From Alphaproteobacteria bacterium MarineAlpha3_Bin2 (lineage in GTDB: Bacteria; Pseudomonadota; Alphaproteobacteria; Rhodospirillales; Casp-alpha2): 40,886 nt of DNA. The notes below the pieces were generated by a model. The model was not told where the DNA came from, ran no database searches, and saw nothing but the letters and a program-made list of their open reading frames with translations. The DNA is taken from positions 1 to 40,886 of the forward strand of contig PTLL01000014.1 of assembly GCA_002938315.1 (NCBI GenBank), in the 5' to 3' direction. This document shows, piece by piece, positions 18,027 through 26,621 of the stretch (positions are counted from its first letter, which is position 1; the number at the start of each line of letters is the position of its first letter). The translations under genes and the position numbers were made by a program.

Positions 18027-18623
18027 TCATTTTGTAAGTTTTTTCTTCAATGTGGCCAAGCCTGAGAATGGCCCGGCGCTGGAGACCGCTTTTACTATTC
18101 CGGCACCATTCCCGTCTTCGGTTTCGGATGAAAAGTCGACAAAGGAAATTCCCGGCTTGCGGGGAAATGGGTTGATTTCAAGTGCCAATTGTTCGGAGAT
18201 GGCCTCGCCGATGTCGATTTGCCCCTCCATCAAGGGCTCCGGGGGGTCGTCATTCTCGGCATCGATGTCGGCCCTGATATCTTTATCGTCGTTAATTTTC
18301 TCCCCATCGCCAAGGGTCAACAACGTGGTGTCATAAAGCCGTTCAATTGAAGCTTCAATGCGGGTTTCAATGGGTTCCAAGGTAACCACACAGGTTTGCT
18401 GTATATCGGCTTGAAAGCTGCCTTTCAGGTGGATAATTCGGCCCTTCTTTTGAGGTGCCAGGTCGATCTCGGCACTGAGGCTTTCCAGCCTATTAAGGCC
18501 GAGCCGTTCAGCAAGCCGGACGCATTCCCCCCGGTCAGCTTGGATACTCATTGTTTTCCCTTTTTCGCCAATGCCTTCTGGAGAAATGGGTCGGGAGAAT
18601 TCAATTTCTGCCGGTGAAGTCAT
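18027..18623 (-). CDS. DUF177/YceD-family protein
   Basis: A 198-residue protein of the YceD (DUF177) family. It is encoded immediately before rpmF in most bacteria and is linked to 23S rRNA accumulation or processing. The core is seen as LKGSFQADIQQTCVVTLEPI, with landmarks QTCVVTLEP and the acidic DIDAENDDPPEPL, then GQIDIGEAISEQLALEINPFPR, a typical YceD ending with a conserved Pro-Arg/Lys before the C-terminus. The Asp/Glu-rich middle and basic tail KKKLTK are usual. The ATG at 18623 overlaps the preceding stop as ATGA. Confidence 0.9.
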   Translation of the reverse strand: MTSPAEIEFSRPISPEGIGEKGKTMSIQADRGECVRLAERLGLNRLESLSAEIDLAPQKKGRIIHLKGSFQADIQQTCVVTLEPIETRIEASIERLYDTTLLTLGDGEKINDDKDIRADIDAENDDPPEPLMEGQIDIGEAISEQLALEINPFPRKPGISFVDFSSETEDGNGAGIVKAVSSAGPFSGLATLKKKLTK

Positions 18624-19177
18624 TTCGCCCCTTTCAATCGGGCCGGCGGAGGTCCGAATTCCAGGTTTCCTGTAGCCAGTCGGTCGATGTCGACGGTATC
18701 TAGATGACGGGCCTGGTCTCGAATGTATTCGGCAATGGCCGCCGTTTGGCTGGGGGACGGAGAGGTTTTTCGGTACAAATTGCGCTCCAAGGCTTCGTTA
18801 AGCGCCGTTCCATCATCCGCCAAGCCCTTTTCATAGGCTTCAACACGACCGTAGAAACCTTCCGCCATGGCTTTTACGCGCTTTCCCACGCCCATATCAC
18901 CGAATCCCATTTCCCGAAGATTTTGGTCAAGGTCGGCAAACATCAGGTCGAAGACCTCTTGGCTAAGGTCGGCGGTTTTCTCATGGTCGCGCTTGAGCCT
19001 TCTCAGCACCAGAATCGCATGCACCAGAATCATATCAAAACGGCCGTCAGGTGTATCGGGAACGCCGAAATCAAGATAAAAATCCGGATGACGGGCCTGG
19101 TTGACCACCGCCGCGTAAATTTTACTGGCGTTCTTACTGAAATCCTTTGTGCTAAAAAAATCGAATAATTTCATCAT
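18620..19177 (-). CDS. Ubiquinol-cytochrome c chaperone (CBP3/UQCC1-like)
   Basis: A 185-residue alphaproteobacterial homologue of mitochondrial CBP3, which helps cytochrome b mature and enter the bc1 complex. Landmarks are the early AAVVNQARHPDFY, the helix ILVHAILVLRRLK, then QEVFDLMFADLDQNLREMG (landmarks DLMF and REMG) and GVGKRVKAMAEGFYGR. This fits a bc1-respiring alphaproteobacterium. The ATG pair at 19177/19174 gives MMKLFDFF; the first is used. It is the first gene of a long minus-strand run and is divergent from bamE. Confidence 0.92.
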   Translation of the reverse strand: MMKLFDFFSTKDFSKNASKIYAAVVNQARHPDFYLDFGVPDTPDGRFDMILVHAILVLRRLKRDHEKTADLSQEVFDLMFADLDQNLREMGFGDMGVGKRVKAMAEGFYGRVEAYEKGLADDGTALNEALERNLYRKTSPSPSQTAAIAEYIRDQARHLDTVDIDRLATGNLEFGPPPARLKGAK

Positions 19178-19352
19178 TTAATTTGTAATTCGTCGGGAAA
19201 ATTTTGGCCGTTTACGGGATTATCATTTGGGGTGTTGATGAAAACCGCAATTGACATGAGACTTACTTGGGTGCAGTTTTCCCTTGTCATTGAAATGATT
19301 GCCGAGGCGAACGAGTCAATATCTCCCGCCGGTACGGCAAGGATGAGTAGCG
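19178..19352. other. Divergent intergenic region between the CBP3-like gene and bamE
   Basis: These 175 bases must contain promoters for both directions. A TTGACA sits around 19250-19255 on the plus strand, but no convincing -10 stands 16-18 bases downstream. AT-rich sequence lies just upstream of the CBP3-like gene. No repeat or RNA structure is recognised. Confidence 0.4.
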
Positions 19353-19853
19353 GTGCATAAGCCCCAGTATTTCTATTCGAAACGCCTTTCTTTTATCCTG
19401 GCCGCGGGGGTTGTGGTTTTGGCGCTCTCCGCTTGTGAAAGCCGCTTGGATACACGCGGTAACCTGCTTGATCCTGAACTGGTGGTTGAAATAACGCCTG
19501 GTGAACAAAACCGTGATGAAGTGGCGGCAATCCTTGGGTCTCCGTCAAGCATAACCCCTTTCGGTAGCGACACTTGGTATTATATCTCCCAACGAACAGA
19601 AACCTTTGCTTTTTTGGCCCCCAAAGTCACGGAAAGAAAAATTCTGGTGGTCAAGTTTGACAAGGACGGCAAAGTTGCCAAAGTCGATACCGTTGGATTA
19701 GAAGCCGGTCAGGTCATTAACCCGATTCAGCGTAAAACTATGACTCATGGCAACAAAATGACCGTTATCGAACAGCTGGTCGGCAATCTTGGTCGGTTTA
19801 AAGAAGCCAGCCAGAAACGGAACCGGAAAAAAGAGGAAAGTGAAGACCGCTAA
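19353..19853 (+). CDS. bamE: Outer-membrane assembly lipoprotein BamE (SmpA/OmlA)
   Basis: A 166-residue lipoprotein of the BamA complex that inserts beta-barrel proteins into the outer membrane. A signal peptide (basic KR at 10-11, hydrophobic FILAAGVVVLAL) ends in lipobox LSAC with lipidated C28. The BamE domain follows: GEQNRDEVAAILGSPSS, WYYISQRTE and ILVVKFDKDGKVAKVDT. The C-terminal tail is Lys/Arg/Glu rich. The start is GTG at 19353. An upstream ATG at 19343 is in another frame. It is divergent from the chaperone gene, as in other alphaproteobacteria. Confidence 0.93.
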   Translation: MHKPQYFYSKRLSFILAAGVVVLALSACESRLDTRGNLLDPELVVEITPGEQNRDEVAAILGSPSSITPFGSDTWYYISQRTETFAFLAPKVTERKILVVKFDKDGKVAKVDTVGLEAGQVINPIQRKTMTHGNKMTVIEQLVGNLGRFKEASQKRNRKKEESEDR

Positions 19854-19870
19854 GCGGCTTTTTCCCGGTT
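19821..19870. terminator. Inverted repeat between bamE and hppA (candidate bidirectional terminator)
   Basis: AACCGGAAAAAAG (19821-19833) and CTTTTTCCCGGTT (19858-19870) pair over 13 bases with one mismatch, enclosing a small CCGC-TAA-GCGG hairpin. The A-rich left arm and T-rich right arm provide U-tracts for either strand. The repeat overlaps the 3' end of bamE and stands 28 bases from the hppA stop, where transcription converges. Confidence 0.55.
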
Positions 19871-19897
19871 TCTTCCGGCTTTTCGGTTCCCCTTTCC

Positions 19898-21991
19898 TTA
19901 CGCCAGTGCCGCCAACAACAAGATGGCGACGATATTGATGATCTTGATCATCGGATTGATGGCCGGGCCGGCGGTATCCTTGTAGGGGTCGCCCACGGTA
20001 TCGCCGGTAACGGCAGCGTGGTGGGCATCCGAGCCCTTGCCGCCGTGGTTGCCGTCTTCGATGAACTTCTTGGCGTTGTCCCAGGCGCCGCCGCCCGATG
20101 TCATTGAAATAGCGACGAACAGCCCGGTGACGATGGTGCCCATCAGCATCGCGCCCAGGGTCGTGAACGCTGCCGCCTGACCGGCGATGGCGTTGATGGC
20201 GAAATATATGATGAACGGGGCAAAGACCGGTAGCATGGACGGAACGATCATTTCCTTGATCGCCGTTTTGGTCAGTAGATCGACGCAGGCGGCATAATCC
20301 GGTTTACCGGTGCCTTCCATGATGCCGGGGATTTCCTTGAACTGCCGGCGCACCTCGACCACGACCAGGCCACCGGCGCGGCCGACCGCCATCATGCCCA
20401 TGGACCCGAACAGATACGGCAGCATTCCGCCGATGAAAAGCCCGACGACGACAAACGGATTTTGCAGTTCGAACACCACTTCGAGGTCCGAAAAAAGGTG
20501 CTTAAGTTCTTCCGTATAAGCGGCGAATAAAACCAGCGCCGCCAGACCGGCAGAGCCGATGGCATACCCCTTGGTCACTGCCTTGGTGGTATTTCCCACC
20601 GCGTCGAGCGCATCCGTGGTTTTGCGCACGTCTTCGGGCAAATCCGACATTTCGGCAATGCCGCCGGCGTTGTCGGTGACCGGCCCGAAGGCGTCCAGGG
20701 CTACAACGATCCCGGCAAGCGCCAGCATGGTGGTGGCGGCAACGGCCAGGCCGAAAAGGCCGGCGAACAAAAAGGCGATAATGATCCCGCCGCAAATCAC
20801 CAGAACCGGCAGCGCCGTGGCTTCCATGGAAACGGCCAGACCCTGGATGACATTGGTGCCGTGCCCTGTGGTGGAGGCTTTAGCGATGCTTTGTACCGGA
20901 CGGTAATCGGTGCCGGTGTAATATTCGGTGATCCACACGATCAGGCCAGTCACCACCAGGCCGGCCATGGCGCTGACATAGAGATCGGTCCCCGTCACCA
21001 TGCGCCCGGCCATGTCATAGCCGGTGTCCCAACCGATTTGGAGCGAAATCACGCCACCAATGAGGACGGCGGCAATCACGGCGCTGGCGATGAAGCCCTT
21101 ATAAAGTGCTCCCATGATGTTTTGATTGGCGCTGAGTTTGACGAAAAAGGTAGCGATGACGGAGCCCACGATGCACACCGCGCCGATCACCAGCGGCAGG
21201 ACCATCATCAGCTCCTGGGCCGGGCCGGTAAATAAGTTGGCGGCCAGAAGCATGGTTGCGACAACGGTAACGGCATAGGTTTCAAACAAATCGGCGGCCA
21301 TGCCTGCACAGTCGCCGACGTTATCGCCGACATTGTCGGCGATGGTCGCCGGGTTGCGGGGGTCGTCTTCCGGGATGCCGGCCTCGACCTTGCCGACCAG
21401 GTCGGCGCCGACGTCGGCGCCCTTGGTGAAGATGCCGCCGCCTAAGCGCGCGAAGATGGAAATCAGCGACGCGCCGAAGCCAAGCGCGACAAGGGCTACC
21501 AGGATATGGCGCATCCCTTCCGGGGTTTCAGGATTGCCGCTGGAACGGAGGTAGAAGTAGTATCCGGCGACCCCTAAAAGTGCCAGACCAACGACCAGAA
21601 GGCCGGTCACCGCGCCGGACTTGAAGGCGATATCCAAACCGCCGGCCAGGCCTGAAGAACGGGCCGCTTCCGTGGTCCGGACGTTGGCGCGGACCGAGAC
21701 GTGCATGCCGATGTAGCCCGTCAACCCCGACAGAAAGGCGCCGATGAAGAAACCGATGGCGGTGGAAAGTCCCAGCCAGAACCCAAGAATGATACCGATT
21801 ACGACGCCGACGATGGCGATGGTCTTGTATTGGCGGGCCAGATAGGCGCTGGCGCCTTCCTGAATGGCAAGGGCGATTTGCTGCATTCGTTCCGTTCCGG
21901 TCGGTGCCGCGAGAACCGCCCGAATGGCGTAAACGCCGTATAATAGTGAAAGAAGGCAGCTACCGAAAATCAACAAGGACACGTTCGACAT
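19898..21991 (-). CDS. hppA: Proton-pumping membrane pyrophosphatase (K+-independent type)
   Basis: A 697-residue integral membrane enzyme with about 16 helices that hydrolyses pyrophosphate and pumps protons. The substrate-binding loop is clear: [22 protein letters not shown] (landmarks [11 protein letters not shown] and EDDPRNP) then [20 protein letters not shown]. The second Asp cluster, DNAGGIAEM, and the late DNAKKFIE and [11 protein letters not shown] are present. [10 protein letters not shown] has Lys where K+-dependent enzymes have Ala, marking a K+-independent proton pump as in Rhodospirillum rubrum. It lets the cell conserve energy from biosynthetic PPi. AAAGG precedes the ATG at 21991. 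It is probably monocistronic. Confidence 0.97.
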   Translation of the reverse strand: MSNVSLLIFGSCLLSLLYGVYAIRAVLAAPTGTERMQQIALAIQEGASAYLARQYKTIAIVGVVIGIILGFWLGLSTAIGFFIGAFLSGLTGYIGMHVSVRANVRTTEAARSSGLAGGLDIAFKSGAVTGLLVVGLALLGVAGYYFYLRSSGNPETPEGMRHILVALVALGFGASLISIFARLGGGIFTKGADVGADLVGKVEAGIPEDDPRNPATIADNVGDNVGDCAGMAADLFETYAVTVVATMLLAANLFTGPAQELMMVLPLVIGAVCIVGSVIATFFVKLSANQNIMGALYKGFIASAVIAAVLIGGVISLQIGWDTGYDMAGRMVTGTDLYVSAMAGLVVTGLIVWITEYYTGTDYRPVQSIAKASTTGHGTNVIQGLAVSMEATALPVLVICGGIIIAFLFAGLFGLAVAATTMLALAGIVVALDAFGPVTDNAGGIAEMSDLPEDVRKTTDALDAVGNTTKAVTKGYAIGSAGLAALVLFAAYTEELKHLFSDLEVVFELQNPFVVVGLFIGGMLPYLFGSMGMMAVGRAGGLVVVEVRRQFKEIPGIMEGTGKPDYAACVDLLTKTAIKEMIVPSMLPVFAPFIIYFAINAIAGQAAAFTTLGAMLMGTIVTGLFVAISMTSGGGAWDNAKKFIEDGNHGGKGSDAHHAAVTGDTVGDPYKDTAGPAINPMIKIINIVAILLLAALA

Positions 21992-22168
21992 GCTTGGGAG
22001 ACCTTTTCAAGAAATGACCGCGTTTACCGGCGGAATTGTGCTGATGGGTACCGTTCAGGGCCGATAAATACGACTGATCGATATTTGATAAATGATGGGA
22101 CAATGCCCATCCATAAAATTCGCCGGGAAAATGCCAGAAGCGGGGCCATAAAGCAACCGCATTTGAAA

Positions 22169-22185
22169 GGCGGAAAATGCCCGCC
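22169..22185 (-). terminator. Weak hairpin downstream of the FliL-like gene
   Basis: GGCGG, a seven-base loop and CCGCC form a 5-bp GC stem about 33 bases after the stop of the FliL-like gene on the minus strand, followed by TTTC. It may end the riboflavin-thiL transcript before hppA. The 226 bases from 21992 to 22217 otherwise hold the hppA upstream region, with no clear promoter. Confidence 0.3.
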
Positions 22186-22217
22186 AATTCCGGTCGTGAA
22201 ACTGGTGTCAAAAAAAC

Positions 22218-22649
22218 TCAGCGAGCCTGGTCGATGATCGACTGGACCAGCACGTTGGAAACCACGTCCCTGCCGAGGACTCTGTCACTAACCATTTGCA
22301 GGCGTTGCTTGATAATGAGGACGTCAACGCGTTCCTTTTCCTTTAGCAACCTGGGAATAAAGCTGTGCAGGTCGCGGATGAAGGCATCAGTAAGGATCGG
22401 CATTTTTTCTTTAATTTCATCGGCTTTGTTCTGGTTGTTGGTTTCCAGCTTGATTTGAATTTGGATGGTGGCCGCGACCCTATAACCCTGAAATATGGGC
22501 AGCGCCAATGGGTCCATGTCGATGAAAACAGTGGTGTCTTCGATGGCCTTCTGTTCGATTTTTCGGATTTCACCTTTCTTGGGTTTGAGGGGGCCGATTT
22601 CGAGAAATTTCAGAGACCCGATGGTGGCGCCCACCAGTAACAGGAACAT
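22218..22649 (-). CDS. FliL-like single-pass membrane protein
   Basis: A 143-residue frame from ATG 22649, which begins inside a hydrophobic stretch (MFLLLVGATIG). The rest resembles the periplasmic domain of FliL-family proteins: a strand with IDMDPLALPIFQGYR, a repeated-pattern IQIQIKLET, then a long helix ending in RLLKEKERVDVLIIKQRL. No flagellar genes are nearby, so a role at the flagellar motor is not implied; similar non-flagellar FliL-like proteins exist. The ATG has no ribosome-binding site. An ATT nine codons upstream (22676) has AGGGA six bases before it and would add IKKLLLLIA, completing a membrane helix with a basic start. The gene follows thiL by 130-157 bases. Confidence 0.6.
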   Translation of the reverse strand: MFLLLVGATIGSLKFLEIGPLKPKKGEIRKIEQKAIEDTTVFIDMDPLALPIFQGYRVAATIQIQIKLETNNQNKADEIKEKMPILTDAFIRDLHSFIPRLLKEKERVDVLIIKQRLQMVSDRVLGRDVVSNVLVQSIIDQAR

Positions 22650-22806
22650 CGCGATTAGTAATAGTAATTTTTTAATCGCGTCCCTGCTATTTCCTGAGCC
22701 GTTTCCAGACCTGTCGTCACTGGCGTTTCTTAGCCCGATTCGGAATCGTTATCCCGACAAATGGTTGCCGATGAAAGCCCCCCGCGACTAGCCCCGCCTA
22801 GTGGGT

Positions 22807-23814
22807 TCAGAAATGATGGTAGCCCCCATTTTTAATTAATATTTCGCCTCCGGCCTCATTAATGACACGGACAGGTTCTCCTTTGCCGCCGTTTCTACCG
22901 ATGCTTCCGATTCTGGTCAGCGCCAGATCTATATTCTTACTCAAGTCTTCAATACGGTCGGCTTGCGACGCCGGGCTTGTGAATAATAATTCGTAGTCAT
23001 CGCCGCCGGTGATGGCCGCCTCCACCAAAGCCGGGTTCAAAGCTATCGCCGCGAGGGCGGCGGCGGAAAACGGCACCCGGTCTAAGGTAATGGACGCCTC
23101 TACCCCTGAAGCCCGGGCGATATGTCCCAAGTCGGCCACCAATCCGTCGGAAATATCGATTACGGCGCTGGCGATCCCGAAAAGCCGCCCGCCCAGCCCT
23201 ACCCGCGGTTGGGGCCGGTGGTAACGGGCCAAAAGGTGGTCTGCGTGTTCCTTCGGCAAACCGGTGAGTTCTCCGGTCAAGACTTTCAGGCCCAGGGCGG
23301 CGTCGCCGATGCTGCCCGAAACATAAACATGATCCCCTGCCGCCGCGTCGCTTCTTCGCAGGGCTTGACCATCGGAAACGGTTCCGATGGCGGTCAGGGT
23401 GAGCGTCAACGGTCCCTTCGTTGCCACCGTGTCGCCGCCGACGAGGTGAAAGTCGTGTATTTCCTGTTGCTGGCCGAGAGCTACGGCGAAGGCTTCGAGG
23501 AATCCGGCGTTCCATTCCCCGTCCTCTGGCAAGGCCAGAGACAGGGTATAGGCCCAGGGCTCGGCGCCCATGGCGGCCAGGTCGGAAAGATTGACGCCGA
23601 TCAGCCTTGCGGCGATGTCCGAGGCGTCTTCATCGGTTGGGAAATGGACGCCGGCGATTAAGCTGTCGGTTGTTACGACCAATTGGCGGCCGGGGGGTGG
23701 TTGCAGTAAAGCCGCATCATCGCCGAGACCCAACGCCCCCGGTTCGGCAGCCGCCAGTGGTGCGAAATAGCGGGCGATAATTTCAAATTCGTCGGGTTTT
23801 TTGTCGTTGCCCAC
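22807..23814 (-). CDS. thiL: Thiamine-monophosphate kinase
   Basis: A 335-residue ATP-dependent kinase making thiamine diphosphate from thiamine monophosphate. It has the PurM/ThiL fold with GLGDDAALL at residue 28 on, VVTTDSLIAGVHF, the Mg-binding VNLSDLAAMGA and LVGGDTVATKGPL, and a late DISDGLVADL and GGDDYELLF. The start is a GTG at 23814 preceded by AAGGGAG at good spacing; the next in-frame ATG would delete the GDDAA motif. It follows nusB, as in many proteobacteria where ribH-nusB-thiL form one operon. Confidence 0.95.
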   Translation of the reverse strand: MGNDKKPDEFEIIARYFAPLAAAEPGALGLGDDAALLQPPPGRQLVVTTDSLIAGVHFPTDEDASDIAARLIGVNLSDLAAMGAEPWAYTLSLALPEDGEWNAGFLEAFAVALGQQQEIHDFHLVGGDTVATKGPLTLTLTAIGTVSDGQALRRSDAAAGDHVYVSGSIGDAALGLKVLTGELTGLPKEHADHLLARYHRPQPRVGLGGRLFGIASAVIDISDGLVADLGHIARASGVEASITLDRVPFSAAALAAIALNPALVEAAITGGDDYELLFTSPASQADRIEDLSKNIDLALTRIGSIGRNGGKGEPVRVINEAGGEILIKNGGYHHF

Positions 23815-23856
23815 CGTTGATGCTCCCTTAGGGCGCGGGCCGTCTTCGGTCCTTAA

Positions 23857-24351
23857 TTAAAGTTCTCCGGTCCTGAGGTCGCGGGCCAGATGATCGAGGA
23901 CGCCGTTGACCATGCGGGTCTCTCCACCCTCAAAAAAAGCATGCGCGACATCCAGATACTCGGAAATGATGACGGCGGCAGGGATGTTCTTTTTAATCTT
24001 CAATTCGTAGGTGCCGGCGCGGAGAATCACCCGAAGCAGGGCTTCCAGCCGGTCCACGGTCCAATCCTCGGACAGCGCGGGTCCGATCAGACCATCCAGT
24101 TCTTCTTGCCCGGAGGAGACGCCGTGTACCAGGTCGTTCAGCCACTCTTGGTCGGGTTCGGTCAGCGGTGCGTGTTCACCGTTTTCGGGGCCATCGCCGT
24201 CACTCTGACGCCACCGTTTCAGGAAAAATTCCTCTAAAACCGCATCCACGTCGGCATTGACCATGTCCATTTCGTAAAGCGCCTGAACGGCAACTAACCT
24301 GGCCGCGCTGCGTCGGTTTCCGGTGGCGCCTTTTTCTGCGGTTTCGGTCAT
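23857..24351 (-). CDS. nusB: Transcription antitermination factor NusB
   Basis: A 164-residue all-helical RNA-binding protein that joins NusE (S10) on boxA RNA for rRNA antitermination. Landmarks are RSAARLVAVQALYEMDM at the N-terminus, the central DGLIGPALSEDWTVDRL and LRVILRAGTYEL, and VIISEYLDVAHAFFEGGETRMVNGVLD (landmarks ISEYLD and VNGVLD). The N-terminus has a basic tail (KGATGNRR). The start overlaps the ribH stop as ATGA. Confidence 0.95.
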   Translation of the reverse strand: MTETAEKGATGNRRSAARLVAVQALYEMDMVNADVDAVLEEFFLKRWRQSDGDGPENGEHAPLTEPDQEWLNDLVHGVSSGQEELDGLIGPALSEDWTVDRLEALLRVILRAGTYELKIKKNIPAAVIISEYLDVAHAFFEGGETRMVNGVLDHLARDLRTGEL

Positions 24352-24812
24352 CGTTGCGCCAGACGCAGTTCTTTTTTCAGGTCCATCATTCTCAGGCAGG
24401 CCTGGGCGGCGTCGGCGCCCTTGTCTCCCCGGCTGATGTCGGCACGGGCTTCGGCCTGTTCTTTTGTCTCACAAGTCAAAATCCCAAATCCCAGGGCGAC
24501 GGATTGCTTGACGGCAATGTCCATCAGCGCCCGCGAAACCTCGCGGCAGATATGGTCGTAATGATCGGTCTCGCCCCGGATGACGGTGCCCAGCGCGATA
24601 AAACCGGAATAATTGCTGGTCGCCGAATGGGTCTCCATGGCGCGTAGCGCGAAGCGGATGGCGGCCGGAACCTCAAATGTGCCGGGCACCGCGACCCGGT
24701 CATGGAGGATCCCCGCCTTATCGAGGGCGGCAATCGCGCCCTTCGCCATTTCATCGGCCAGATCGCTGTAAAACCGGGCCTCGACGATCAGGACGCGTAA
24801 CTTCTCGGTCAT
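24348..24812 (-). CDS. ribH: 6,7-dimethyl-8-ribityllumazine synthase
   Basis: A 154-residue enzyme joining 5-amino-6-ribitylamino-uracil and 3,4-dihydroxy-2-butanone 4-phosphate, the penultimate riboflavin step. Landmarks are VEARFYSDLADEM, VPGTFEVPAAI, the GTVIRGETDHYDHIC substrate loop with the catalytic His in DHY-DHIC, and a late LGFGILTCET, where most family members read VLT-ENxEQA. The frame is open to 24830, but ATG 24812 lies one base after the ribB stop, has AAGGGG upstream and gives the standard N-terminus. Confidence 0.95.
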   Translation of the reverse strand: MTEKLRVLIVEARFYSDLADEMAKGAIAALDKAGILHDRVAVPGTFEVPAAIRFALRAMETHSATSNYSGFIALGTVIRGETDHYDHICREVSRALMDIAVKQSVALGFGILTCETKEQAEARADISRGDKGADAAQACLRMMDLKKELRLAQR

Positions 24813-24813
24813 T

Positions 24814-25959
24814 TCAGGACCCCTTCCCATTGATCGGGCGATGTTCGGCGACGCTCAACCCATAGCCCTCCAGGGCGATCAGCGTCCGTTCGGTGTTGGA
24901 AAGGACGATCATGTCCCTAACCCCGAGATCAAGAAGAATTTGGGCGCCAACGCCGTAATCGCGAAGCTCTGGCCCAGGGGGAAGATTGGGGTCTTTGGTG
25001 TCCGGGGGGGCGGTCCTGGCCTTGATTTGGTCCGAAAGGCTCGCCTTCAAAGGATCGCGGATGAGGACCAAAACACCCTTCTCCGCGCCGCCAATCATTT
25101 TCATGGATTTCTGTAGCTCGCCGGCCTTGGCGTTATGAAGATCACCCAGGACATCATCCAGGACGTTGAGCGCGTGGACCCGAACCATCACCGGCCCGTC
25201 CTTGGCTAAATCGCCCTTTACCAGGGCGATGTGTTCGGCATATTCCACCATATTGACATAAATATACATATTGAAGGGGCCGCCAAAATCGCTTTCGAGC
25301 GTGGTCTCAAGGGTGCGCTCAATAATCTTGTCGTGCTCAAGCCGGTAGGCGATCAAATCGGCAATAGTGCCGATTTTGAGGTTGTGGAAATGGGCAAATT
25401 TGATCAGGTCCGGCATCCGCGCCATGGTGCCGTCCTCATTCATGATTTCGCAGAGCACGCCGGACGGGTTGAGGCCGGCAAGGCGAGATATATCGACCGC
25501 GGCCTCGGTATGGCCGGCCCGGACCAGAACGCCGCCGTCGCGGGCCTCAAGCGGGAAGATGTGACCCGGCAAGACGATATCCTCAGGGCTTTTGGACGGG
25601 TCGATGGCGACGGCGATAGTGCGCGCCCGGTCGGAGGCAGAAATGCCAGTGCTGACCCCATCTCTGGCTTCAATGGAAACCGTGAATGGGGTCTGATGAC
25701 GGGACGTGTTGCGTTGTGCCATCAGCGGCAATTCCAGTTGCTTGATGCGGGCGGCGGTCATCGGCAGGCAAATCAACCCACGCCCATACTTGGCCATGAA
25801 ATTGATGACGTTTGGGGTTGCCATTTGCGCCGGAATGATGAGATCGCCTTCGTTTTCGCGCTCCTGGTCATCGACAAGGACGAACATGCGGCCGTTGCGG
25901 GCCTCGGCGATGATTTCCTCGACGGATGAAAGGTTTTCCGAATAAGACAACGGCTTCAT
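24814..25959 (-). CDS. ribB: 3,4-dihydroxy-2-butanone 4-phosphate synthase with degenerate GTP cyclohydrolase II-like domain (RibBX)
   Basis: A 381-residue two-domain protein. The N-terminal 210 residues are RibB: the acidic DDQERENEGDLI, the GLICLPMT and the HTEAAVDISRLAG metal/substrate motifs are intact, so it makes the four-carbon riboflavin precursor from ribulose 5-phosphate. The C-terminal half resembles RibA but lacks the zinc site: where RibA has RVHSEC and CDCG, this reads RVHALNVLDDVLGD and AKAGEL, with no cysteine. It matches the RibBX type described for alpha- and other proteobacteria, whose second domain has no cyclohydrolase activity. Start ATG 25959 is preferred to 25989 for family length. 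It is 44 bases after ribE. Confidence 0.93.
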   Translation of the reverse strand: MKPLSYSENLSSVEEIIAEARNGRMFVLVDDQERENEGDLIIPAQMATPNVINFMAKYGRGLICLPMTAARIKQLELPLMAQRNTSRHQTPFTVSIEARDGVSTGISASDRARTIAVAIDPSKSPEDIVLPGHIFPLEARDGGVLVRAGHTEAAVDISRLAGLNPSGVLCEIMNEDGTMARMPDLIKFAHFHNLKIGTIADLIAYRLEHDKIIERTLETTLESDFGGPFNMYIYVNMVEYAEHIALVKGDLAKDGPVMVRVHALNVLDDVLGDLHNAKAGELQKSMKMIGGAEKGVLVLIRDPLKASLSDQIKARTAPPDTKDPNLPPGPELRDYGVGAQILLDLGVRDMIVLSNTERTLIALEGYGLSVAEHRPINGKGS

Positions 25960-26003
25960 TCCTTTTATATGGCGTAAACCAGGTTGCATTTGTCCCGTTG
26001 GAC

Positions 26004-26612
26004 TTATTTATCTCTTTCCACTTGGACAAGGCGCGCAACATAGCGCGCCAGCATATCGATTTCCAGGTTCACCCGCTGGCCGGGCTCAAGACTGCCCAAG
26101 GTGGTATTTTCCAGGGTATGGGGGATGACGTTGATGCCGAATTGATTGTTGTCGACTTCGTTGACGGTCAACGACACACCGTCGATGGTCGCCGATCCTT
26201 TGGCCGCGATCAACGGAGACAGGGCGCCGGGGGCCTCAAATAGAATCCGGCGTGAATCTCCTTTCGACGTCACAGTGATGACCCTGGCGATACCGTCGAT
26301 ATGCCCGGAAACGATGTGTCCGCCCAATTCGTCACCGGCTTTAAGGGCGCGTTCGAAATTGACGGGTGTTTCTTCGCGCCAGTCGCCAAGCGTCGTCTTG
26401 GACAGCGTTTCGGCGGATACGTCGGCGGCGAACCAGCCGTTTTCTCCGTCGGGACCTTTATCAACAACGGTCAGGCAGGCGCCCGAGCAGCAAATCGACG
26501 CCCCCATTTCCACGGACGACATATCGAACCCGGTGGAAAATTCGAAACGCGTGTCGCCGGAGGCTTCGATGGCCCGAACCTGGCCTAAATCGGTGATGAT
26601 GCCGGTGAACAT
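26004..26612 (-). CDS. ribE: Riboflavin synthase alpha chain
   Basis: A 202-residue enzyme that dismutates two lumazine molecules to riboflavin. It is an internal duplication of a lumazine-binding barrel: first MFTGIITDLGQV with GASICCSGACLTV, second LGGHIVSGHIDG with GSATIDGVSLTVNEV. The catalytic GAS and GVSLTV segments are both intact. It starts with ATG nine bases after the ribD stop and ends with a basic VERDK tail. Also named ribC in some species. Confidence 0.96.
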   Translation of the reverse strand: MFTGIITDLGQVRAIEASGDTRFEFSTGFDMSSVEMGASICCSGACLTVVDKGPDGENGWFAADVSAETLSKTTLGDWREETPVNFERALKAGDELGGHIVSGHIDGIARVITVTSKGDSRRILFEAPGALSPLIAAKGSATIDGVSLTVNEVDNNQFGINVIPHTLENTTLGSLEPGQRVNLEIDMLARYVARLVQVERDK

Positions 26613-26621
26613 CCGTTTCCC

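Noticed and set aside
24814-25959. Calling the protein a bifunctional RibBA
   Set aside because: The RibA zinc cysteines are missing, so the second activity cannot be claimed.
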